From Drosophila persimilis (Eukaryota > Arthropoda > Insecta > Diptera > Drosophilidae): a DNA stretch of 64,000 nucleotides. The notes beneath the pieces are model-generated. The model saw nothing but the letters and a program-made list of their open reading frames with translations, was not told the origin of the DNA and did not search any database. Where the stretch lies: positions 248,001 to 312,000 of the forward strand of contig NW_020825356.1 in assembly GCF_003286085.1 (NCBI RefSeq). The letters are read 5' to 3'. Below, piece after piece: positions 14,101 through 23,320 of the stretch (position 1 is the stretch's first letter; each line of letters opens with the position of its first letter). Both the position numbers and the translations under genes were made by a program.

Positions 14101-17090
14101 AAAGCTGCCACTCACCGGCACTCAATCCTTCTCCTCCATCTCCGTCGCCACCTGCTCCTCCCCCAAAGAAAAGGCCGCTCCAGTTCCGCACACACCTCAT
14201 ATGCATAAATGCATAATCAATGAAGCCTCATTAACCTGTCGCTGTCCCTACCTCTGGCTGTTTATTGTTGTTGCCTGTTAATTACGCAACCCATAAAATA
14301 TATATTGCTTCTCATCGCGCTTTACATCAGAATGACGTCGATTAACACCTCATAAATGTGTGCGGGTTAAGTGTGTGTGGGTGTGTGTATGGTTGTGAGT
14401 GTGAGGAAGGGAGTATGTTTCTGTTTGTGCTTGTGTAAAACCTATTAATTGGTTTAACGGTATAAAATTGAAACCGCCGACGTTGTTGTCGGAAATCGGA
14501 AGCCCATGCGGCGTATGCGTTATATATTTCAACCAGAACCATCCGCCCAATCCACCAAAACACAAAAAACGAAACCATGTTCCCAATAGCATTTTCACCT
14601 CGATTTTTCCCCGCGAAACATTTCGGACTGCTGTCTCATATTTTTCCAACCATTTTTATAGGGTTGTTTAGGGATTTTGTGACTTTGTGAACTTGCCACG
14701 TTAACCGAGAAGACCCCATATGACTGTCTGTTGGAATACTTCGCTGTTCAGCACTATAACATATAAAAGTTGTTTGAAATTTTGATCACAGATGAATTTA
14801 CAAAATAAATGGACATACATTTGAGCGTTGTCTCCAATAACAGTCACTGCAATAATAATTTAAACAAGTTCTTCATAAAATATTTTCTTTGAATGTATTG
14901 ACCATTTCAGCTGTTTATCGGACGTTTTTTCACGATCTCAGTACCAGAGATTTTGCAGCGATTTGGCCGAGTGAAACCGAGTGCATAATTAATATTCATA
15001 TGTTACCAATCATGCATTTAGTGGCCTGTGTTAATTATGACATATATGAGATGTGAACATGTGGCAATTTTGCTATGTCTGCTGTCGACCGCGTTCTTAG
15101 AAGGGGCATGAACACATGTAAATTATTTGAAACGAATACTGATATTGATCTACCCACAAGCACGGATACAGATACACACTAATTCTACAGGCATACATAC
15201 TCATATGTGCGTACTGCTTTCATTCGATCTGATTTCAATAATAATTCATAATTGACTCCTTAATTGACTCGATATTAATGGTAATTAAGCCCGAACGTAC
15301 TGCAATTTGCTGCGCACAAAACTGACAGCTTATGAAACCTAAGTCGTAGGACAAAGCCTCCCCAGTTTCTCAAGCAAATGCTTGATTTTGTTCAACATTT
15401 CCGCTACTCACAAACTCACACAAATGACCACGCACCCTCACAGATGAACGAGAGCTGCACCAGAAAAGTGTTGCAAATTTTACGAAGGCTGCTCAAAAGG
15501 TTTGCTACACTTTACCCCATTAAGATAAACTCTTCCATCGAAGTATGTCACAAAGCCAGTGGAAATTCAAAGGAAAAGCAGTCTGCAGGATGGAAAGACG
15601 ATCAAGAAATGCTAACCTTCTATCTAAATATAAAAAACACAAAATTATAGATAGCTCTTCCCCATTATCCTTCAGTTTTTCTACATATCTGTGACGAATG
15701 TAAAACGATTGGCGATTTTCAGAAAAATATCATCACTTTCTCATCGCTCCAAGAGCAGTGAAACTGTTCAAACTGCACCTCGTTCTCTCTGGTTGACCAT
15801 CTGGCTTTCCCGAATCCCCTCTCGAAAGTACTCATCTCTCCTCGCTGGCATCACATCTTTATGAAGTTGAAGACAAAATTGTGTTGCATCGTTAGTCTAA
15901 TTGCATTTTGCTCAGGCGACACTACAACAGATTCGTGTTCTGCTCAACAGTTGCTACGATGCACTCATATACATACCTATAGTATAATAAAATACATGTC
16001 TACATGTCCATATGCATGTTTGTGTGTATGTATATCCACTGTTAGGCAGGCATGCGTGAATGTTGCAGGAACCAGGCTAGAATCAAGAACAGGACATGCC
16101 AGGACAGGACAGAACAGTGGAGAAATTTCTAGGAGAGGACATGCTGCTGCTGCTGCTGGTACTGCCATGGCTGAAAGCTGATGCCTGATGGCATTTTTTG
16201 GTTATTAAGACGATACGAATTTTCCCCTCATCATCCATGTGAGCCACACACACATGCCCGTGTAATAACTAGTAATTTCCCAACGTTTATAGTTTCGTTA
16301 TGTGGCCGAAGGAGGAAGCGGCACGAGGGTCCCAAGTCTAACTTTTGACTCTTGATTTCTCTGGCCTAAATGAACCTGACCAACTCGCAGCAGCTACCCC
16401 TACAGCAGCAACAACTGGCCCAACTGGCATTTAAGCAAGGATTTTCGGGGTAGAAGACAGATGAACCAAGGATATACCCTGGATTCGAATTAGGAAACGG
16501 CACCTGCTAAAATCATAGGGAGAGTTCTGCTAAGAGGCTTCCCGACCAGGCATTGGCAGACTCTTGATACCCTCTACTCACGGAGTTGTAGCCCAAAAAT
16601 GTGTCGCATTCAAATGAACCAAAACTGAATTGTGTCTGGGCCGTGCGTTCGCACTCGGTAGTCCCTGGCTGTTGGCACATTTCGTTTTGGATTTTTGATA
16701 TTTTCATTACGTGCATCTGCCAGTTACGCTTCATTGTCTGTCTGCATGCTTGTGGGTGTGCGTCTGTGTGCCTGGTAGTGTATAAAATCTTGTACAACGT
16801 GTCCTTGCCGGTTCTTGTGTCTCTCGTTACGCTTCGTTACATTGCATTGGTTAGTTGGCATCTGAACCCTGTCTAGATTTTAGCCGCTTAATCTCTGCTG
16901 ACATTTGGTTAGACTGCAACAGTAAAGAGGGAAAGATACGGAGTCGAGTGGCTGCTCAACAAGCTTTTGAATGTGAAAACAACAATGAAATGTGCCATTC
17001 CGGCACAACTCAACTCGATCCGAGCAGCCAGCCTTCCAGTCAAAGCCATCCTCCTCAACAGGCCTCAACAATTGAAATAAAGGAAAAAAA
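8131..17090. other. gene-poor intergenic DNA
   Basis: I see no ORF with protein-like composition, no paired splice signals and no recognisable transposon. The region holds simple repeats: GT near 10990-11042, CT near 13139-13160, AC-rich and polypyrimidine tracts. It also holds many TAATTA/ATAAAA-type AT-rich motifs, as in Drosophila intergenic or intronic DNA. Long-range regulatory sequence is possible but cannot be shown from one sequence. Confidence 0.5.
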
Positions 17091-17273
17091 TGGGCGAAGG
17101 GAAAGCTTTTGAGAATCTGTTTTTAATGCCAGGCTTAGGATTTGTGCACTTCTTTCAAAACAAATGTAATTAACATAAGAAGCGTCGACCCCTAATCTGC
17201 TTTGCATGCTTCAGCCAAACGAATAGCTTCCACCATTGATTTTTGACTTTTTGTGTTGTATTTTGTGGTTTTG

Positions 17274-17657
17274 CTACTTGGACTCTGACTGAGCCACGGT
17301 CTGGGCCTCCCACTTCTTGATCTCCTGATCAATACGTTCCTTCGCCCGAACGACCTTCGATTGAATGTAGAACGATCCGCCTGCCTTCTTCTGATTGGCA
17401 TGAAACAAGTACTGGAACTTGTTCTCGACTTCTCCGCGATCCAGCACATCCTTTACGTTCAGAATCAGCTGCGCCTCTTCCAGCGTCATACCCTTGAGCG
17501 CAGCATCGGTTTTGGTGGGATTAAAGGTGGCGGACTGCGCTGCATGCACCCGGGCTGCCTCCTTGTAAACTTCGACCTCCTGACGCACCGTCTTCGCGAA
17601 CGCCTTGCCAATCGACTGGGCGCCCAAGAGAACGATCCTCACCAAGTACCGGGCCAT
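17274..17657 (-). CDS. Tim16/Pam16 (Magmas)-like protein, copy 1
   Basis: This intronless ORF of 127 residues starts at MARYLVR, where the homology to Tim16 begins; an upstream in-frame Met is ignored. Family landmarks in order are the N-terminal hydrophobic segment (LVRIVLLGAQSIGKAF), a variable linker, the degenerate J-like domain (MTLEEAQLILNV) and the C-terminal GGSFYIQSKVVRAKERID block. Tim16 is the inner-membrane, matrix-facing partner that holds Tim14/Pam18 at the TIM23 import motor. Like all Tim16 proteins it lacks HPD. The fly housekeeping gene is black pearl (blp), and this is a diverged paralog. Its tail ends VAQSESK, unlike SQAQSGHA in copies 2 and 3, and its 3' flank also differs. 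It could be expressed or simply young enough to remain open. Confidence 0.85.
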   Translation of the reverse strand: MARYLVRIVLLGAQSIGKAFAKTVRQEVEVYKEAARVHAAQSATFNPTKTDAALKGMTLEEAQLILNVKDVLDRGEVENKFQYLFHANQKKAGGSFYIQSKVVRAKERIDQEIKKWEAQTVAQSESK

Positions 17658-17963
17658 AACAACGAAATTTAATATCTGGATTTTAGTATCCGAATAAATA
17701 TATAAACATATATATATACAGAATTTTCTCAGCTGTATTGACGGCAACCAAAAGTGGATTTCCTTTTTTCCTAATTACCCGATGGGTCACAGAAGAATCC
17801 GTAGTTTTATGAGCCAACGACAGGAGAACATGTCTCTGTCGACAGAGCTGCTGCTGATCAATTACATGAATATAATAAATTGTATTCACGGTCTCAGAGG
17901 CACTTTTGCAGAGGCAACGAGGGGGAACGGTGCGAGTTGCTGCGGTCACCGCAACTCTACATT

Positions 17964-18435
17964 TATACCCGATACTTAGTCAGTATGGCTCTCCTCCGGC
18001 AGACACTGCACAATATTAAACGACACGACAAAGAGTGCGTGCGAGAGAGAGACAGAAAATCAGTATGATTCTGCGTTTTTAGTTTTCTCGTATCCTCAAT
18101 ATTGTGGATGCAACCGATTGTCGTCTTTTGTGGGGGCGGAAGTGGACGGGGCAAAGTTTTGAAATATTCTCGTAGTGACATATCACAGAAGTCCGGATAT
18201 AAAACGTCGTTGCTCTAGCTTGTATAGTCCTTGAGCACTAGGCGCTGATAGGGACGGACAGACGGACGGACGGACGGACGGACAGACAGACAGGGCCCAA
18301 TCGACTCGGCTGTTGATGCTGATCAAGAATATATATACTTTATGGGGTCGGAAACGATTCCTTCTGGACGTTACACACATCCATTTTCACCACAAATCTA
18401 ATATACCCCAATACTCATTTTGAGTATCGGGTATA
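17964..18435 (-). mobile_element. DINE-1/INE-1-like element, copy 1
   Basis: The 472 bp element is bounded by inverted 13-mers, TATACCCGATACT on the left and AGTATCGGGTATA on the right. The interior has the DINE-1/INE-1 hallmarks: a GGACGGACAGACGG-type tract at 18250-18295, the CTGATCAAGAATATATATAC block and TTTATGGGGTCGGAAACG. DINE-1 elements are non-autonomous Helitron-related repeats common in Drosophila. It lies ~300 bp upstream of Tim16 copy 1. Confidence 0.75.
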
Positions 18436-19602
18436 AAAACACCCAATTTGTCAAATTTTCGCAACCAAAGCCACCCCTTCAATTCAATTCAAGGTAAAGT
18501 GAAACAATTGTCATTTCTTTAATTATATTTATTAGCATGCTAGAATTGTATCAAACATTAAAATGTGTGTTCGCCATACCAACGGACTCGCCATTAGTCT
18601 TGAGTTATTTAACGAGAAATTGTGAATGTGTAGTGCGTGAATATTTGCGTGTAATAACCTCTAGTATGTCACCGCTATAAAAACCTAGGAAAGCTGTGAT
18701 GGGTAATGATAAATTAGTTCGCGGTGCATCCACTATTTGCCACGGCTTCCACTTACCCCGTCAAAAGCTGTACGCTGTCCGTCAAGGATGGCTGTGTACC
18801 AGAGTAGATTGTTCGCCAGATTAAGTAGAGTTGTCGCCTTGTGATTCGTATTAGTGGAAAATGCCATCATTCCAAATATCGAAATAAGAGTGTGCAAGTG
18901 TGTTGTCCACAACTATACCCTCCCGAGGGTCGTGGGCTCGCCAGAAACACATTTTGTTTGTGTAACTCCAGCAGCAGAAGTTGTTCCATCCTACGGAGAG
19001 CGTCACATCAGTTTACAGGGCTTTCCTAGCAGCATTGTCTCGCATAACGTTGTGCGTGTATGTGCCTTGGCTGACTAGAAGAAGAACGAAGAGCATTGAG
19101 GGTCGAAACTGGCTTGCAACGGCGGCGCTGCTGTTTAACACTCACTATATCGACGTTAGGCATATCTGCTATTAGCCTAACGAGGCATTTTGTGTGCCGA
19201 TTTGTGTAAGTGCTCTTCTGGTTTTTTTCACATTTTAAATTTTACTAAAATTTTATTTTTAACACAACAATTTTGTTATTTGTATTACCGAAACTAAGTT
19301 TTTTTAGGAGATGTTGCCCCTATGGAGCCCGAAACGATACTGAATTTGTTTGATTTTTTCAACAGCTCGTAAACTTTCACTTGCACTACGACTGGTTTTG
19401 AACCGAGCATGGCCTACTACAGCTATCCAATTTTTTGACAACGTGTTCTTGGGTGGATTTGAATGTCATGGCAATTGACATTACGGAAATACATGGGCGA
19501 AAGGAAAGCTTTTGTGAATCATTTCTTAGTGCGAGGCTTTGAATTTGCCCAAGTTGTTCAAAACCAGCACAATTGGCATAACAAGAGTAGACCCCCAATC
19601 AT
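18436..19602 (-). repeat. amplicon spacer between copies 1 and 2
   Basis: This unit sequence is found nearly intact at 20746-21800 and inverted at 28100-29112 and 30303-31325. It contains a short ORF (18854-19078) that persists in the copies, but the copies are too similar for that to indicate coding. It includes a ~50 bp block (18890-18960) that is absent from the 20746-21800 and 30303-31325 copies and is tandemly doubled on the right at 28570-28660. Confidence 0.7.
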
Positions 19603-19992
19603 TTATGCATGTCCTGACTGGGCCTGCGATAGGGTCTGAGTCTTCCACTTCTTGATCTCCTGATCAATACGTTCCTTCGCCCGAACGACCTTCGATTGAA
19701 TGTAGAACGATCCGCCTGCCTTCGTCTGATTGGCATGAAACAAGTACTGGAACTTGTTCTCGACTTCTCCGCGATCCAGCACATCCTTTACGTTCAGAAT
19801 CAGCTGCGCCTCTTCCAGCGTCATACCCTTGAGCGCAGCATCGGTTTTGGAGGGATTAAAGGTGGCGGACTGCGCTGCATGCACCCGGGCTGCCTCCCTG
19901 TAAACTTCGACCTCCTGACGCACCGTCTTCGCGAACGCCTTGCCAATCGACCGGGCGCCCAAGAGAACGATCCTCACCAAGTACCGGGCCAT
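19603..19992 (-). CDS. Tim16/Pam16 (Magmas)-like protein, copy 2
   Basis: This 129-residue intronless ORF differs from copy 1 by a few substitutions in the body (for example GARSIGKAF for GAQSIGKAF, and NQTKAGG for NQKKAGG). Its C-terminus is TLSQAQSGHA. The domain order is as in the Tim16 family: hydrophobic N-terminus, degenerate J domain, and the conserved SFYIQSKV block. The unit containing it is a direct tandem copy of the one holding copy 1, with the leader and DINE-1-like element upstream of each gene in the same order. The inferred product is a mitochondrial inner-membrane motor subunit or a specialised relative of it. Confidence 0.85.
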   Translation of the reverse strand: MARYLVRIVLLGARSIGKAFAKTVRQEVEVYREAARVHAAQSATFNPSKTDAALKGMTLEEAQLILNVKDVLDRGEVENKFQYLFHANQTKAGGSFYIQSKVVRAKERIDQEIKKWKTQTLSQAQSGHA

Positions 19993-20286
19993 AACAACGA
20001 AATTTAATATCTGGATTTTAGTATCCGAATAAAAATATATACAGAATTTTCTCAGCTGTATTGACGGCAACCAAAAGTGGATTTCCTTTTTTCCTAATTA
20101 CCCGATGGGTCACAGAAGAATCCGTAGTTTTATGAGCCAACGACAGGAGAACATGTCTCTGTCGACAGAGCTGCTGCTGATCAATTACATGAATATAATA
20201 AATTGTATTCACGGTCTCAGAGGCACTTTTGCAGAGGCAACGAGGGGGAACGGTGCGAGTTGCTGCGGTCGCCGCAACTCTACATT

Positions 20287-20745
20287 TATACCCGATACTT
20301 AGTCAGTATGGCTCTCCTCCAGCAGACACTGCACAATATTAAACGACACGACAAAGAGTGCGTGCGAGAGAGAGACAGAAAATCAGTATGATTCTGCGTT
20401 TTTAGTTTTCTCGTATCCTCAATACTGTGGATGCAACCGATTGTCGTCTTTTGTGGGGGCGGAAGTGGGCGGGGCAAAGTTTTGAAATATTCTCGTAATA
20501 GTGACATATCACAGAAGTCCGGATATAAAACGTCGTTGCTCTAGCTTGTATAGTCTTTGAGCACTAGGCGCTGATAGGGACGGACAGACGGACAGACAGA
20601 CAGGGCTCAATCGACTCGGCTGTTGATGCTGATCAAGAATATATATACTTTATGGGGTCGGAAACGATTCCTTCTGGACGTTACACACATCCATTTTCAC
20701 CACAAATCTAATATACCGCAATACTCATTTTGAGTATCGGGTATA
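20287..20745 (-). mobile_element. DINE-1/INE-1-like element, copy 2
   Basis: It has the same inverted ends (TATACCC... and ...GGGTATA) and interior blocks as the element at 17964-18435. It is shorter because the GACG/GACA tract has contracted (20578-20602). Its position relative to Tim16 copy 2 is the same as in unit 1, so it was duplicated with the unit rather than inserted independently. Confidence 0.75.
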
Positions 20746-21800
20746 AAAACACCCAATTTGTCAAATTTTCGCAACCAAAGCCACCCGTTCAATTCAATTC
20801 AAGGTAAAGTAAAACAATTGTCATTTCTTTAATTATATTTATTAACATGCTAGAATTGTATTAAACATTAAAATGTGTGTTCGCCATACCAACGGACTCG
20901 CCATTAGTCTTGAGTTATTTAACGAGAAATTGTGAATGTGTAGTGCGTGAATAATTGCGTGTAATAACCTCTAGTATGTCACCGCTATAAAAACCTAGGA
21001 AAGCTGTGATGGGTAATACTAAATTAGTTCGCGGTGCATCCACTATTTGCCATGGCTTCCACTTACCCCGTCAAAAGCTGTACGCTGTCCGTCAAGGATG
21101 GCTGTGTACCAGAGTAGAGGATTGTTCGCCATATTAAGTAGAGTTGTTTGTGTAACTCCAGCAGCAGAAGTTGTTCCATCCTACGGAGAGCGTCACATCA
21201 GTTTACAGGGCTTTCCTAGCAGCATTGTCTCGCATAACGTTGTGCGTGTATGTGCCTTGGCTGACTAGAAGAAGAAAGAAGAGCATTGAGGGTCGAAACT
21301 GGCTTGCAACGGCGGCGCTGCTGTTTAACACTCACTATATCGACGTTAGGCATATCTGCTATTAGCCTAACGAGGCATTTTGTGTGCCGATTTGTGTAAG
21401 TGCTCTTCTGGTTTTTTTCACATTTTAAATTTTACTAAAATTTTATTTTTAACACAACAATTTTGTTATTTGTATTACCGAAACTAAGTTTTTTTAGGAG
21501 ATGTTGCCCCTATGGAGCCCGAAACGATACTGAATTTGTTTGATTTTTTCAACAGCTCGTAAACTTTCACTTGCACTACGACTGGTTTTGAACCGAGCAT
21601 GGCCTACTACAGCTATCCAATTTTTTGACAACGTGTTCTTGGGTGGATTTGAATGTCATGGCAATTGACATTACGGAAATACATGGGCGAAAGGAAAGCT
21701 TTTGTGAATCATTTCTTAGTGCGAGGCTTAGAATTTGGCCACGTTGTTCAAAACCAGCACAATTGGCATAACAAGATTAGACCCCCAATCATTTATGCAT
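20746..21800 (-). repeat. amplicon spacer beyond copy 2
   Basis: It is nearly identical to 18436-19602 but lacks the block found at 18890-18960, just as the inverted spacer at 30303-31325 does. No independent gene is supported. Confidence 0.7.
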
Positions 21801-21921
21801 GTCCTGACTGGGCCTGCGATAGTGTCTGGGCCTCCCACTTCTTGATCTACTGATCGATACAAACGCCTTGTCAATCCACTGGACCCCCAAGAGATCGGTC
21901 CTCGATAAGTATCGGGCCATG
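21801..21921 (-). pseudogene. internally deleted Tim16-like remnant
   Basis: Read on the minus strand, ATGGCC at 21921 starts MARYLSRTDLLG, which matches the Tim16 copies. After about 20 codons the sequence jumps to the 3' end of the gene (AAGTGGGAGGCCCAGAC and the codons for AQSGHA). About 270 bp of the middle are missing, and in-frame stops follow. This is the third left-arm gene copy and cannot make Tim16. Confidence 0.75.
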
Positions 21922-22168
21922 GTCCAGTCTTATGGATTGTTCTCGTTTGACAATATTAATAGTAATGGTATAAATATACCGTGAAGGCTAGCAGTGATCC
22001 GCTTTTGCAGCTGTCAAATGAAATACCACCATTAGCTATAAAGAGAGAGTGAAAAGTTACAGTCTATATGGAAAATATCATTGCAACAAAGAATCAATTG
22101 AAGTATACAATTATTGTTTATTTTATTCAACAAATAGTTGGAAAAAAAGGGCTGAGCCAACTCTGTGC

Positions 22169-23320
22169 TTATTTCGGGCGTCCCATAAAGTCATGCAGCC
22201 CCTTGACAGGCACCGTACGCCAGAAAAGAACGCCTCCACGGTGGTAGAATCCACTACCCTGATATATATCATAAAAGCACTTGGTCCAGTGTTCATAGTG
22301 CGGCATTTGAGACGGCATTGCAGCAGCCAAGGGGGACCCTTGAACATCCATACAGGTGCCCACCACTGACAACGGGTGCAGAGCGTACGAGGACGAAACA
22401 TTGACTATTATCTCGTTGAGTGCCTGAATGGTGCAGTGTTGCGGCCAATAGTGGAAGAAGAGAGCCGTCGCGACAGTGGTGACTCCCATGACGCCTATAT
22501 TGCGCAGCAGGCGGGGCACAAAGCCGGCGTAGAAACCGGCCACGCCTTCTTCGGTGAAAATCTTGAAGATGGTTTGGGCCAGAGTTTTGTAGACATTTTC
22601 GCAACCTATAAACTGGGCGATCTGGCGAGTCAAGACTACAGTAAACGGCTGCGTGACGACCAGATTCAAGGTCAAGCGGATGCTTCTGACTAGCAAGTTC
22701 CATGACACATCCTTCACAGAAGTCCCAGTCGTATGGGTTAGCTTGCGAGTTCCCAGACCCATCGCCACCAGAGCTGCCTCCATCAGGTAGGAAGTAACAT
22801 TTCCCGCGATGCTCGCCTTCAGACCCCGAAAGAGGGCGAAGAATCCATCGCTCTGATGGATGTACCCAATGAGGTGTTGCGTCCCAGGAAGAAGACGGCG
22901 CGATCCGAGCAATCCCACCCGAACAATCTCACCAGGAAAAGGATCAAAGCCCAGTTGCATCAAGACACCGGCATGATGGAACGGGTGCATCAGCGTAGTC
23001 CAAAGTACCCCCGTGCAGAAAAATTCCAAAAGGTCATTCAGTCCATCCTTTTCGTTGTTCCTGTTGTTATTCTGCAGCGGGCCCTCTCCAGGCTCAATAT
23101 GGTCCGGCCCATTTAGGGCCACCATGTCGAAGCGACCGGCAACCAGGCGATGAACTCCCTGCTCAGGATCCCATAAGTGAAGGCCATCCTCTACGTAATT
23201 CCCATCGCCAGCACCGTTGTTCCGCAAAGCGATCATGGCCAAAACCAAATTGTCTTCGAAATCCGGGAGCACAAAATAGTCTTCCCCCTCGATCCCGAAT
23301 TCAGGGCGATTTCCAGACAT
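22169..23320 (-). CDS. Mtch2-like mitochondrial carrier homolog, intronless
   Basis: The single ORF of 383 residues starts MSGNRPEFG. An acidic, low-complexity N-terminal extension (about residues 1-90) precedes two SLC25-like halves. Each half has a degenerate carrier signature at a helix end: MHPFHHAGVLMQLGFDPF near residue 111, and TQPFTVVLTRQIAQF followed by EEGVAGFYAGFVPRLLRN near residues 223-270. These match MTCH1/MTCH2, outer-membrane proteins; MTCH2 acts as an insertase for tail-anchored proteins. The canonical P-x-D/E-x-x-K/R motif is broken, as in that family. Human MTCH2 is about 300 residues, so the N-terminal extension is unusual. Flies have Mtch and an X-linked relative, and this is probably the latter. 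A polyadenylation signal on the minus strand follows at about 22115. The gene sits between the inverted Tim16 arms. Confidence 0.85.
   Translation of the reverse strand: MSGNRPEFGIEGEDYFVLPDFEDNLVLAMIALRNNGAGDGNYVEDGLHLWDPEQGVHRLVAGRFDMVALNGPDHIEPGEGPLQNNNRNNEKDGLNDLLEFFCTGVLWTTLMHPFHHAGVLMQLGFDPFPGEIVRVGLLGSRRLLPGTQHLIGYIHQSDGFFALFRGLKASIAGNVTSYLMEAALVAMGLGTRKLTHTTGTSVKDVSWNLLVRSIRLTLNLVVTQPFTVVLTRQIAQFIGCENVYKTLAQTIFKIFTEEGVAGFYAGFVPRLLRNIGVMGVTTVATALFFHYWPQHCTIQALNEIIVNVSSSYALHPLSVVGTCMDVQGSPLAAAMPSQMPHYEHWTKCFYDIYQGSGFYHRGGVLFWRTVPVKGLHDFMGRPK

Larger units (their letters stand above)
17090..21925 (-). repeat. left arm of the Tim16 amplicon: tandem units
   Basis: Two direct repeats about 2.33 kb apart are measured between the start codons at 17657 and 19992. 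Each unit, read on the minus strand, has a ~1.05 kb spacer, a 459-472 bp DINE-1-like element, a ~300 bp leader and an intronless Tim16-like gene. A third unit begins at 21925 but its gene is collapsed by an internal deletion (21801-21921). The 3' flank of the first gene (17090-17270) is more diverged than the matching flank at 19450-19600, so the left edge lies around 17090. The same unit recurs in inverted orientation at 27640-31325. Confidence 0.85.

Noticed and set aside
18250..18295. Short-spaced GACG/GACA repeats that could be read as a CRISPR-like array
   Set aside because: It is the simple-repeat tract inside a DINE-1-like element in a eukaryotic genome, without distinct spacers.
18854..19078. 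74-codon ORF in the amplicon spacer, repeated at 21047-21268 and inverted at 28423-28707 and 30827-31048
   Set aside because: The copies are parts of recent duplicates, so an open frame is expected to be shared. The composition is not protein-like and no family is recognised.
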